64,000 nucleotides of DNA, taken from the NCBI GenBank assembly GCA_030539295.1, contig JAUNSJ010000006.1, positions 1 to 64,000 on the forward strand. Direction: 5' to 3'. Positions within the stretch are counted from its first letter, which is position 1. The number at the start of each line of letters is the position of its first letter. A program made the translations under genes and the position numbers. Shown one piece after another: positions 48,109-55,738 of the stretch. This DNA comes from Planctomycetia bacterium. Lineage in GTDB: Bacteria; Planctomycetota; Planctomycetia; Pirellulales; Thermoguttaceae. Below the pieces are notes generated by a model that was not told where the DNA came from, ran no database searches, and saw nothing but the letters and a program-made list of their open reading frames with translations.

Positions 48109-48547
48109 GGGAGGGCCTGCTCGCCAGGGCCCGACCCAGCAACAACGAAAACACACACCCCGCACCGCCAATCCGCCATCGATTTGCCATTTACCTCTCA
48201 TCGCCATTCCGCGGCGGCCTGTAAGGCCAGCACAAAAAACAAACTTCCACCGCCACCAGCTCCCCCCCGCGCCAGCGCGACCGGTTTTGAAGCGGAACCT
48301 CCGCGCCCCTCCGCGATCCCTGCGTGCTACACAATTCCTTAATATATAATGGGTAAAAAAAGCCTCGTCCAGTCTCGAATGCCTTCCCTCATGACGGGTT
48401 ATTTTTAGCGCGCAGGGTTCGCGGGGGGACGCGGAGGGGTGGGGCGCGGCGGCCCGTAAGGCCAGCACAAAAAGCGGCGACGCCTTTTGTTGTGGGTGGT
48501 TATTGTTTTCGTTATTGCTGGGTCGGGCCCTGCAAGCAGGCCCTCCC
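48109..48547. repeat. inverted repeat pair of about 41 bp
   Basis: 48109-48150 (GGGAGGGCCTGC, then CAGGGCCCGACCCAGCAA) is matched in inverted orientation by 48507-48547 with only a few differences. The copies flank the first unit of the direct duplication described next. Confidence 0.75.
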
Positions 48548-48775
48548 GTATCGCCCTGTAGGCCAGCACAAAAAACAAACTTCCACCGCCACCAGCTCCC
48601 CCGCGCCAGAGCGACCGTTTTTGAAGCGGAACTCCGCGTCCCTCTGCGATCTCTGCGTGCTACATAATTCCTTAATATATAATGGGTTAAAGAAGTCTCG
48701 CCTAGCCTCGAATGCCTTCCCTCATGACGGGTTATTTTTAGCGCGCAGGGTTCGCGGGGGGACGCAGAGGGGTGG
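48215..48775. repeat. direct duplication of a 230-bp non-coding unit
   Basis: Unit 1 at 48215-48442 and unit 2 at 48551-48775, period about 336. Shared landmarks: GGCCAGCACAAAAAACAAAC, CCACCGCCACCAGCTCCCCC, CCTTAATATATAATGGGT, CGAATGCCTTCCCTCATGAC and GCGCAGGGTTCGCGGGGGGA. The units differ by scattered substitutions and small gaps. Part of the unit (CCTCCGCGTCCCT then TGCGATCTCTGCGTG) recurs at about 52655-52690. The rest of 47965-48925 has no convincing gene. Confidence 0.8.
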
Positions 48776-49165
48776 TCCGCGGGTTGGGGTGGGGTATTTG
48801 CATTGTTGCTGGGTCATTGTGACAAAATTCACCAGCGAGCCTTTTTCCGCCTGGCTAATTTTGTCTCTTGCTGCGTGATGAATCGCCACCACCACTATTC
48901 TTGAGGTAACTTGTGTTTTTTTCTCTTAAATTGTAAAAATCCACGTTGACCTTTTCAGCGAAATCGCTAAAATTTTCACGTGTCGGTTACAAGGTGTCGG
49001 AACTTCCGATCCAAAATCCAGTTTTTTGTACGGACTCGGCCGGGTTGTGCAATAACGGCTGTATCCTGAACCGGCGTGGAGGATGGGGTAAATTCGACAG
49101 GCGTAAGCGAAAAGACGATCTACAATAAGATCAAACAGTTCAAACTCCGCGGCATCGTCTGACGT

Positions 49166-49266
49166 TTTGCGTTCCCCCCCGCGCGACCAGCTTACCACAT
49201 CCGCGAAGGCGGCGTCTGAAATGACCAGCGTCAGACGTCCGCCACTCGCGGAGGGGGGGATGCAAA
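49166..49266. repeat. 100-bp imperfect palindrome after the sialidase gene
   Basis: Outer arms TTTGCGTTCCCCCCC (49166-49180) and GGGGGGGATGCAAA (49253-49266), inner arms TCCGCGAAGGCGGCGTCTGA (49200-49219) and the near-complement at 49231-49252, with a loop of about 11 bases. It lies 40 bases beyond the sialidase stop. It may be a structured 3' end or a mobile palindromic element. Confidence 0.75.
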
Positions 49267-49305
49267 TCAATTGCGAATTGCCATTAACAAAGACCACTGA
49301 CCTTG

Positions 49306-50358
49306 TTACAGGTTAATCGTCAGGCGTTTGGCACGGATACTGGACCCGGGGCCTTCTTCATAATAGACGATTAAAATGGAGCCGTCGTTCAGGGGCACCA
49401 TGGACGGATAGGCACCGCCACAGACATCAATAAGAAATGGGTCACTCCACGTTTTGCATTCATCGCGAGAGACACGAACGCACGTACCGGGAATTCGTAG
49501 AGCGAGGAGAATGACATCCTCTTTCGTTCGCAGAAGATAGGGACAGTGGCCTTCGAAGCCCACCTTTTCAGAAACACTCCATGTTTTCCCCTTATCGTGC
49601 GAGACAGACCAGGCCATGACTGGACGCTGTATGGCCCAGAGGTCGCCGTTTTTCAGTTCGATCACGTCTGTTTCCGCGTCGAGTGCCATACCACCGTTCG
49701 GAATATCGACAGGATCAGACCACGTCTCGCCGCCATCGTTCGAGAGGGAAACCGCCCCCATCATCTCCTGACCTTCGATAAAACCATAAAGTGGAAAAAC
49801 CAGGGTTCCGTCGGACAAAACACGAATGGGAGAGGAACAGGGATAATTTTCAAAGAGCTTACGCGGTTCGCTCCACGACTGACCGGCATCCGTCGATTCA
49901 GCGATATATGTTTTTGATTTGGCTACGTTATCTATCCGTTCGTAGGTAAAGAAGGTCAAGAGCAAGCGACCATCGGCCAGTTGCACCAGAGAAGGATCGC
50001 GGTCATCAAGGGGCGTATCAATCATGGTGGCCGGTTCGGACCACGTTTTCCCCTCATCGGAGGACCAGCAGCCGGAAATACGACCGCCTTTCGGCAGATC
50101 TTCGTTAGGGAAGGCAATGTGACCATAACCAGCGTAAAAGACAGCCAGCAGACGACCGTCGGCCAGGCGACAGACGTCGGGAAACGCTTCGTAGCCGCCG
50201 GCGCCGGCGTCGGTACAGATGCGGACAAACTCATCTGGAACGTCAACAATCGGCTTGTCTTCCCCGTGAGCCGTTGTTCTCAAGAATACCATTGAAAATG
50301 AGAACATCAAGAAAGTAATTGCAATTTTTGTGAATTTTTCATTTTTAAGAAACATCAT
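49306..50358 (-). CDS. exported sialidase-family protein with five Asp-boxes (cassette D)
   Basis: 350 residues. Signal peptide (AITFLMFSFSMVFLRTTAHG) followed by a six-bladed beta-propeller with five Asp-boxes: SSDEGKTW, STDAGQSW, SNDGGETW, SHDKGKTW and SRDECKTW. An early EAFPDVCRLADGRLL segment and a DRDPSLVQLADGRLL repeat fit the BNR/neuraminidase group, which cleaves terminal sialic acid or is a related propeller hydrolase. The catalytic Arg triad and Tyr/Glu pair cannot be fixed by eye. It is the last gene of cassette D, starting 24 bases after the lipoprotein stop. Confidence 0.87.
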   Translation of the reverse strand: MMFLKNEKFTKIAITFLMFSFSMVFLRTTAHGEDKPIVDVPDEFVRICTDAGAGGYEAFPDVCRLADGRLLAVFYAGYGHIAFPNEDLPKGGRISGCWSSDEGKTWSEPATMIDTPLDDRDPSLVQLADGRLLLTFFTYERIDNVAKSKTYIAESTDAGQSWSEPRKLFENYPCSSPIRVLSDGTLVFPLYGFIEGQEMMGAVSLSNDGGETWSDPVDIPNGGMALDAETDVIELKNGDLWAIQRPVMAWSVSHDKGKTWSVSEKVGFEGHCPYLLRTKEDVILLALRIPGTCVRVSRDECKTWSDPFLIDVCGGAYPSMVPLNDGSILIVYYEEGPGSSIRAKRLTINL

Positions 50359-50382
50359 CGTACCTGTTTTTCTTTAAATTGT

Positions 50383-50799
50383 TTAGTTGGCTTCTGAAGA
50401 AAAATCTGCCTTCTCCAAAATAAAATCCTGCGTGACCGACTTCTGATCAACAGTGTATTTCAAGGTTGAGTACATATTGTAACATTCAGGTATCAGTTCC
50501 TCAGTGGTTTCATACTTCGGTGGTAATCCAACAATTTCAATGGGCTTGTCAAGCCGGACTTTTTTTTCTCCGTGGATCATGACAAGATAATCACCGTTTG
50601 GTACGTGTACTTTATATTTCCCCGACGAAATATCGCCGCCGTAGGCACTCCCGCGTCCCTCTTCTGCAATGAATGCTATCGTTCCCTTGTCCACAGCTTT
50701 GTCATCATAGAGAACTCGCCCGGATACCGTGTGCATTCCCCGATTACACCCTGCAAGTAGTAAGACCAAAAGGCACGTAAATAAATATGGATACTTCAT
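50383..50799 (-). CDS. small lipoprotein with transthyretin-like domain (cassette D)
   Basis: 138 residues. Signal FTCLLVLLLAGCNR with lipobox LLAGC (Cys18). Core HTVSGRVLYDDKAVDKGTIAFI and SGKYKVHVPNGDYLV, in the style of the other cassette lipoproteins. It sits between the DUF1559 gene and the sialidase; the 179-base gap upstream contains a strong stem-loop. Confidence 0.86.
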   Translation of the reverse strand: MKYPYLFTCLLVLLLAGCNRGMHTVSGRVLYDDKAVDKGTIAFIAEEGRGSAYGGDISSGKYKVHVPNGDYLVMIHGEKKVRLDKPIEIVGLPPKYETTEELIPECYNMYSTLKYTVDQKSVTQDFILEKADFSSEAN

Positions 50800-50870
50800 T
50801 TTGTTATCTCTTCCTTATCTTTATTCTGGTGTTACACGACCAATATACCGACATAATTATTTTCGTTATG

Positions 50871-50920
50871 CTGCGTTTGAGTAACCTGAGTGCTCTGTAA
50901 TCAGGATTATTCAAACGCAG
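50871..50920 (-). promoter_or_regulatory. stem-loop between DUF1559 and lipoprotein genes of cassette D
   Basis: 10-bp perfect outer arms CTGCGTTTGA (50871-50880) and TCAAACGCAG (50911-50920), with a second inner pairing CCTGA/TCAGG. No T run follows on the transcribed strand, so it is more likely an mRNA processing or stability element, or a partial attenuator, than a full terminator. Confidence 0.65.
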
Positions 50921-50978
50921 GGAAAAATGGAGCGTGGGTAGTACAAAATCAATGCATTTCCGTTTGTCAAGCGGCAAT

Positions 50979-52120
50979 TCACAGATCAATACTGCCACCA
51001 TCGCCGCCATTGCCAAGTTTCGCCCAGGTTTCCCGGGCTATTGTGTCGGATATGAACCGGACGGAGCCGTCGCCCAAGGCGGTATTGACGCCTCCCGAAT
51101 GATAGCTGCGTGACGAATGATATTGCCGGACTAAATTTGTGACGTTATTTCCACCACCAACGGCTTTGCACAATGCTTTCCCGTTTCGGCCAACATCGTT
51201 AGCTTCCCACTCTTCTTGCTGATTGTCGATAAAAATTTCATTATTAGGAGGGAATAGCGTGTTTACACCACAACCACGCGCCAGTTGAACATCGGCGTAG
51301 GAAGACGAACCGAACCGGGACGGTGTTACTTCCATGAGAAAAAGAGTATTGGAAAGACCATCCAAAACGGCAGCAAAAGAAACAAAAGCATAAGCCAAGT
51401 TAGGCGCGACATTTGAATAAGATGCATAACCGGCAGAAGTGCCACGCCAACCTATATTGAATGGTTGGCCCGCCGGGCGATAGTTGGTGCTGTAAGCGGT
51501 GGAGTCTACAGCATTGAAATCGCCTTGGCCATAATCCGTTGGTCCAAGATTAACGGCATAACAGCCAAGCCAGCGGGTAAACCGGGTATAGTCTTTGTAT
51601 TCCGGACCAAGGTAAAAATGTTGCGTTGCCTGTTCCCCTCGGCTGGGACAAACATACACTGGAACACGAGCTGTTGCTTCCGGGGGGAACTTTCCGGACC
51701 CGACATTGCGATAAATCTCCTTACGCCAGATATCGGGCAGGGCAGTAATCTGGTCGTACAGCGATGACATTTCGACAAAAGGAAGAATGCGGTGGTACCA
51801 CGTTGTGTTCACATAAATTAAACCGTTTCCAGACGCAGACTCCGGATAAATTGCAGGCACAATGTGTTGGTGAACATCGTGATAATTGTGAATGGCCAGA
51901 ACAATGTTCTTCATCTGATTCGCGCATTGCATGCGTCTCGCGGCTTCGCGGGCCGCCTGCACTGCAGGCAATAAGAGGGCGATCAAAACGCCTATGATTG
52001 CAATAACGACCAAGAGTTCGACAAGAGTGAAAGCGAGTATTCTTCTTAGAGCACGGAAACTGCCCCCCCCCCGCAAATTAACATCTGTCGAACTACGACC
52101 TTTTCCCAATTCTTTGTCAT
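50979..52120 (-). CDS. DUF1559 pseudopilin, out of frame at a G10 tract (cassette D)
   Basis: ATG 52120 has AAGGAG eight bases upstream but reads only 24 codons ([19 protein letters not shown], then AVSVL) to TAA. The body frame reads [19 protein letters not shown]^FTLVELLVV, helix, [20 protein letters not shown] and a C-terminal [17 protein letters not shown] (H-x9-DG); about 380 codons intact. In the body frame the only upstream starts are a GTG at 52166 and a TTG, neither with a ribosome binding site. With 8 or 11 G the ATG would be in frame. The leader motif VNLRGGG is identical to that of the cassette C gene. Confidence 0.83.
52063..52072 (-). repeat. G10 homopolymer in DUF1559 leader (out-of-frame state)
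   Basis: Ten G on the coding strand, preceded by GTTAATTTGC and followed by CAGTTTCC. It starts 16 codons after ATG 52120 and lies ten residues before the predicted cleavage site. In frame at 8 or 11 G. Confidence 0.9.
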
Positions 52121-52413
52121 GATTTTTTCTCCTTGTTCGTTGAAGGTAAACGGATTCAGGAATCACACTCGATTCCCGACGAATTTATTTGCTGCGTATT
52201 TACGGATGCGCAGCGTTACAGTCTTTACGCACAAGTCCAACAAGCCCGCTCACGCCCAAGGCACTTTTTTGAACGGCGGTCGTTGACTCTCTTTTGCCTT
52301 CACACACCAATCAGCGGTTCGTTTACATATAAAACAGTTTCGTGTGCAAAAAGTGGTGGAAAGCCACGCTGGCGGAGGATTTTCCCCTTCAACACTTTTC
52401 CTGCACAAATCTC

Positions 52414-52442
52414 AATATAACAGAAAAGAACCTATTTGTCAA
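52414..52442 (-). promoter_or_regulatory. sigma70-type promoter of cassette D
   Basis: On the minus strand TTGACA (complement of 52437-52442), 17 bases, TATATT (complement of 52414-52419). The transcript would have a 5' leader of nearly 290 bases before ATG 52120, long enough for further control. CGTCAA boxes are not seen; AATATTGC repeats lie just upstream (52445-52475). Confidence 0.7.
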
Positions 52443-53091
52443 TAGCAATATTATTGTTTATCGCAATATTTTATATTTTTCTTAAAAAGCCCCTTTGAGA
52501 GGACTATAAAGTAGCATAATTATATTATACTAACGATAATACATTCATGGTTTTTGTTTTAATATAATAAAAACCTCTCATTAGTCTGCTACCAAAGAAT
52601 TAGGGACCTCGCCACCGGCGCCGCCCCTCACGCCAGCGCGACCGATTCCAAAACGAAACCTCCGCGTCCCTTTGCGATCTCTGCGTGATATATAATTCTT
52701 TAACGTGCAACATGTTACAGAAGCAATATCAACCAGAACCCGGTCTCAAAGGTCGTCCTCGCGGATCAATTTAGCACTGCGGTCGGCCGCAATGTGGGCC
52801 GTGGTAAAAAGAGACGTCAGCCTCATTGAATGCCGACAAATGTATTACGTCCTTAAATAAATTCAGACCCCCTTCTCCAAAAAGGCCTTTGTGCTAAAAT
52901 ATTAAGTTAAAGCAGGGGTCGAAAAGGGATTCGAACCTGTTTGATTAAAAACCAAAAACACGAGAGTTATATATAATGTATGCAGTTCAGTTCTACTTTT
53001 ATTACTATTCCAGAAAGGATTGTCAGAATTTTACTGCATGACAAAGCCGGCCGTTCGTTATTTGCCTTAATGACCCGGTAAAAGAAAAAAC
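52443..53091. other. 650-base region without protein genes
   Basis: A/T-rich at first, then a partial copy of the 48-kb repeat unit (about 52618-52710). At 52915-52938 (minus strand) there is a T-arm-like stretch, GGTTCGAATCC followed by CTTTTCGACCCC, which resembles the 3' end of a tRNA but has poor stem pairing and no 5' half. A TATAAT at 52972-52977 has no matching -35. The region ends in a terminator that no annotated plus-strand gene explains. Confidence 0.5.
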
Positions 53092-53128
53092 AAAAGCCTC
53101 GCAGTGAAATTCATTGCGGGGCTTTTTT
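53092..53128 (+). terminator. orphan intrinsic terminator upstream of aroF
   Basis: Stem AAAAGCCTCGCA (53092-53103) with TGCGGGGCTTTT (53115-53126), loop of 11, and a T run (53123-53128). No gene precedes it on the plus strand within 11 kb, so it may end a small RNA or act as an attenuator before aroF. Confidence 0.75.
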
Positions 53129-53191
53129 CGTTTTTGTCCCGTTCATCGCGAGACGCACCAACAGGAAAGCCGCAAGAAAGCAAAGTGAGTT

Positions 53192-54199
53192 ATGATTATC
53201 ATTTTAAAAAAGGATTTCGAAGAACGCCAGATGACGAATCTGACCGACTGGCTCAAGTCCAATCGTCTCGACGTTCACGTCAGTAAAGGGGTGAACCAGA
53301 CGATTCTGGGACTCGTGGGCGATACAAGCACGGTTGATATTGATTTGATTCGCGGGCTTGATATTGTGGAAGACGTTAAGCGTATTCAAGAGCCGTTCAA
53401 GAATGCCAACCGGAAATTTCATCCGGCCGATACGATAGTCGAACTGCCAGGCGGGATAAAAATTGGAGGGGGTAACTTCCAGTTTATGGCCGGCCCCTGC
53501 TCCGTGGAATCAGTTGAGCAGATTTGTCTTATTGCCCGAAAAGTCAAGGAAAGCGGGGCAAATATTCTTCGCGGCGGCGCGTTTAAACCGCGGACCTCGC
53601 CCTATGCGTTTCAGGGGCTGCGTGACCAAGGTATAGAATTCCTGCTTGAAGCGAAGCGTCAGACAGGGCTCCTCCTGGTCACGGAGATTATGGATGCATC
53701 CCAACTGCCGCTCTTTAAGGAGATCGATATTATTCAGGTCGGGGCGAGAAATATGCAGAATTTTGAACTGCTTAAGGAACTTTCGCACCTTCGCAAGCCG
53801 ATTCTGCTGAAACGAGGCCTGGCCAACACACTCGAGGAGCTGCTCATGAGTGCCGAATATCTCCTTGCCGGCGGTAATGAGCAGGTCATTCTGTGTGAGC
53901 GCGGAATTCGAACCTTCGAAACGGCAACGCGAAATACACTCGATATTTCCGCCGTGCCAATGCTCAAGTTTATGAGTCACTTACCGGTTATCGTTGACCC
54001 GAGTCACGCGACAGGCATAGCGCGATTGGTCAAGCCGCTGTCGCTTGCCAGTGCCGCAGCTGGTGCCGATGGGCTTATTATTGAGGTCCACAATAATCCC
54101 CCGTGCGCCTTGTGTGACGGCAAGCAGTCTCTTACTTTCGAGACGTTTAACGAAGTCGCAACAGCCGTACGCAATATTCTTCCCCATTGCTGCCGGTAG
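53192..54199 (+). CDS. aroF: 3-deoxy-7-phosphoheptulonate (DAHP) synthase, ferredoxin-like-domain type
   Basis: 335 residues. A short ferredoxin-like regulatory domain (residues 1-75, beginning MIIILKKDFEERQM) precedes the TIM-barrel catalytic domain: FMAGPCSVESVEQI, ILRGGAFKPRTSPYAFQGLR, TEIMDASQLPL, IQVGARNMQNFELLKE, ILLKRGLANTLEELL, CERGIRTFETATRNTLD and VIVDPSHATG. It condenses PEP and erythrose-4-phosphate, the first shikimate-pathway step. pheA follows 66 bases downstream, giving an aromatic amino acid pair. Confidence 0.95.
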   Translation: MIIILKKDFEERQMTNLTDWLKSNRLDVHVSKGVNQTILGLVGDTSTVDIDLIRGLDIVEDVKRIQEPFKNANRKFHPADTIVELPGGIKIGGGNFQFMAGPCSVESVEQICLIARKVKESGANILRGGAFKPRTSPYAFQGLRDQGIEFLLEAKRQTGLLLVTEIMDASQLPLFKEIDIIQVGARNMQNFELLKELSHLRKPILLKRGLANTLEELLMSAEYLLAGGNEQVILCERGIRTFETATRNTLDISAVPMLKFMSHLPVIVDPSHATGIARLVKPLSLASAAAGADGLIIEVHNNPPCALCDGKQSLTFETFNEVATAVRNILPHCCR

Positions 54200-54265
54200 G
54201 AGTGCGAATACCAGGAAATTCCATTTTTTGCAGTGTTACAAATATTAAAAAAGAGGTAAATTACC

Positions 54266-55408
54266 ATGAGTCTGGAAGAGATTAGAGATAGAATTAGCAG
54301 TCTCGACGAACAGATCGTTAATCTGGTCGTCGACCGCATGAAGCTCGCGACCGAAGTTGCAAAATATAAAAAAGAAAATGGCATACCTGTACTGAACCGA
54401 ACCCGCGAACGTGAAATTATGACACGGGTTACGAGTCAGGCAGGCGAAGATTTTGAAGAGTACGCGAAAATTCTCTTCTCAATTCTTTTCGATTTGAGCA
54501 AGAGTTACCAAATACGACTTTTGACCGGGGAAGGCAAGCTGGCAACGGAAATTTCCAATGCTCTTGAAACAACTCCGCAATTGTTTCCGAGTAAAGCGGT
54601 GGTCGCATGTCAGGGGATCGACGGTGCCTATTCGCAACAGGCATGTGACAAACTCTTCTCCATACCGGAAATCATTTACTGTCGTCATTTTGAAGGTGTC
54701 TTTCAGGCCGTTGACAGTGGTCTGTGCCGATACGGGATTTTACCCATTGAAAACAGTATGTATGGCTCTGTTCGTTCGGTCTACGATCTTATGAAAGACT
54801 ATCATTTCCATATTGCCAGGAGCGTGCGGCTTTGTGTTTCGCATACGCTTTTGGCCAGGGAGCAGGTCGACATTTCGCAAATTAAAGAAATTATTTCACA
54901 CGAGCACGGGATTGGGCAGTGTAGTGAATTTTTGCGTAAGCATAAGGAAATAAAAGTGACGTTGTGCGAGAATACCGCCTTGGCAGCGAAGTATGTTGCC
55001 GATTCCAACCGGAATGACATTGCGGCCATATCGTCAAGAAATTGTGCCGAGTTGTATGGACTTCGCGTGCTTTCCGACGATGTTCAGAACAATGCGAACA
55101 ACTACACGCGATTTATTTGCATTTCCAAAAATCTTGAAATTTATCCGGGCGCTAACCGCATAAGTCTCATGATGACACTGCCGCACCGGCCCGGGGCACT
55201 CTACTCCCTGATCGCAAGATTTGCCGCGCTAGGCCTCAATCTTACGAAGTTGGAAAGTCGTCCGATTGCCGGTAAGGATTTCGAATTCATGTTCTATTTT
55301 GACATGGACGCTTCAGTCTGTTCCCGTGACGTCATAAAGCTGTTAAGCCGTTTTGAATATGGGCCAGGTCAGTTCGAATTTCTCGGCTGTTACACGGAGT
55401 CGGTCTAG
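54266..55408 (+). CDS. pheA: bifunctional chorismate mutase / prephenate dehydratase (P-protein)
   Basis: 380 residues. AroQ-type chorismate mutase (about 1-85: LEEIRDRISSLDEQIVNLV, ATEVAKYKKENGIPV), prephenate dehydratase (about 105-285: ACQGIDGAYSQQACDKLF, LPIENSMYGSVRSVYDL, CVSHTLLA, NNYTRFICIS with the TRF form of the catalytic motif) and a C-terminal ACT domain (about 295-375: ISLMMTLPHRPGALYSLIA, LTKLESRPI), which should bind phenylalanine for feedback control. AGAGGT precedes the ATG. Confidence 0.95.
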   Translation: MSLEEIRDRISSLDEQIVNLVVDRMKLATEVAKYKKENGIPVLNRTREREIMTRVTSQAGEDFEEYAKILFSILFDLSKSYQIRLLTGEGKLATEISNALETTPQLFPSKAVVACQGIDGAYSQQACDKLFSIPEIIYCRHFEGVFQAVDSGLCRYGILPIENSMYGSVRSVYDLMKDYHFHIARSVRLCVSHTLLAREQVDISQIKEIISHEHGIGQCSEFLRKHKEIKVTLCENTALAAKYVADSNRNDIAAISSRNCAELYGLRVLSDDVQNNANNYTRFICISKNLEIYPGANRISLMMTLPHRPGALYSLIARFAALGLNLTKLESRPIAGKDFEFMFYFDMDASVCSRDVIKLLSRFEYGPGQFEFLGCYTESV

Positions 55409-55419
55409 AGGAACGGCGG

Positions 55420-55671
55420 TCAGAATTTTCCTTTAAGAAAAACGGCCAGCGACGCCGGATCGTCTCTGGCGATCATGGCGTCTATCTTGTCTTCCGGTAC
55501 GTTAAGATTCGTCAGCGCCGTCTTGGCACGCTTCCAAAGCTGCTGACGTCTCTTGCCCTCTGCCAGATAGAGTTCTGACGCGAGTTCGCCCAGCTTCTCA
55601 AGCATAATGGCATCGCGATTTTCATAATACCGTTTTATGATTTTTTCCTGATGAACAGTTCGATCGACCAT
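55420..55671 (-). CDS. conserved small protein, unknown function
   Basis: 83 residues, highly charged and helical (HQEKIIKRYYENRDAIMLEK, GKRRQQLWKRAKTALTNLNV, EDKIDAMIARDDPASLAVFL). No membrane segment. The frame ends 11 bases from the convergent pheA stop. Its style is that of short cytoplasmic proteins conserved in planctomycetes, but I do not recognise a named family. Confidence 0.65.
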   Translation of the reverse strand: MVDRTVHQEKIIKRYYENRDAIMLEKLGELASELYLAEGKRRQQLWKRAKTALTNLNVPEDKIDAMIARDDPASLAVFLKGKF

Positions 55672-55738
55672 AGCACAAATATCCTGATATAATGTACGTA
55701 ATATAAAATAAATATCCTGTATAACGCCTGCCGCTGAA

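Noticed and set aside
48926-49297. 123-codon minus-strand open frame after the sialidase
   Set aside because: Its first half is the large palindrome, it lacks a ribosome binding site and the C-terminal half has no protein-like pattern. It may be a remnant but is not supported as a gene.
52121-52166. GTG 52166 as the true start of the cassette D pseudopilin
   Set aside because: No ribosome binding site; the reading would run through the AAGGAG and ATG of the well-formed start at 52120. In cassette E no such escape exists because a stop abuts the tract.
52915-52938. tRNA gene on the minus strand
   Set aside because: Only a T-arm-like GGTTCGAATCC is present; the stem pairs poorly and there is no 5' half, D arm or anticodon arm. 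At most a decayed fragment.
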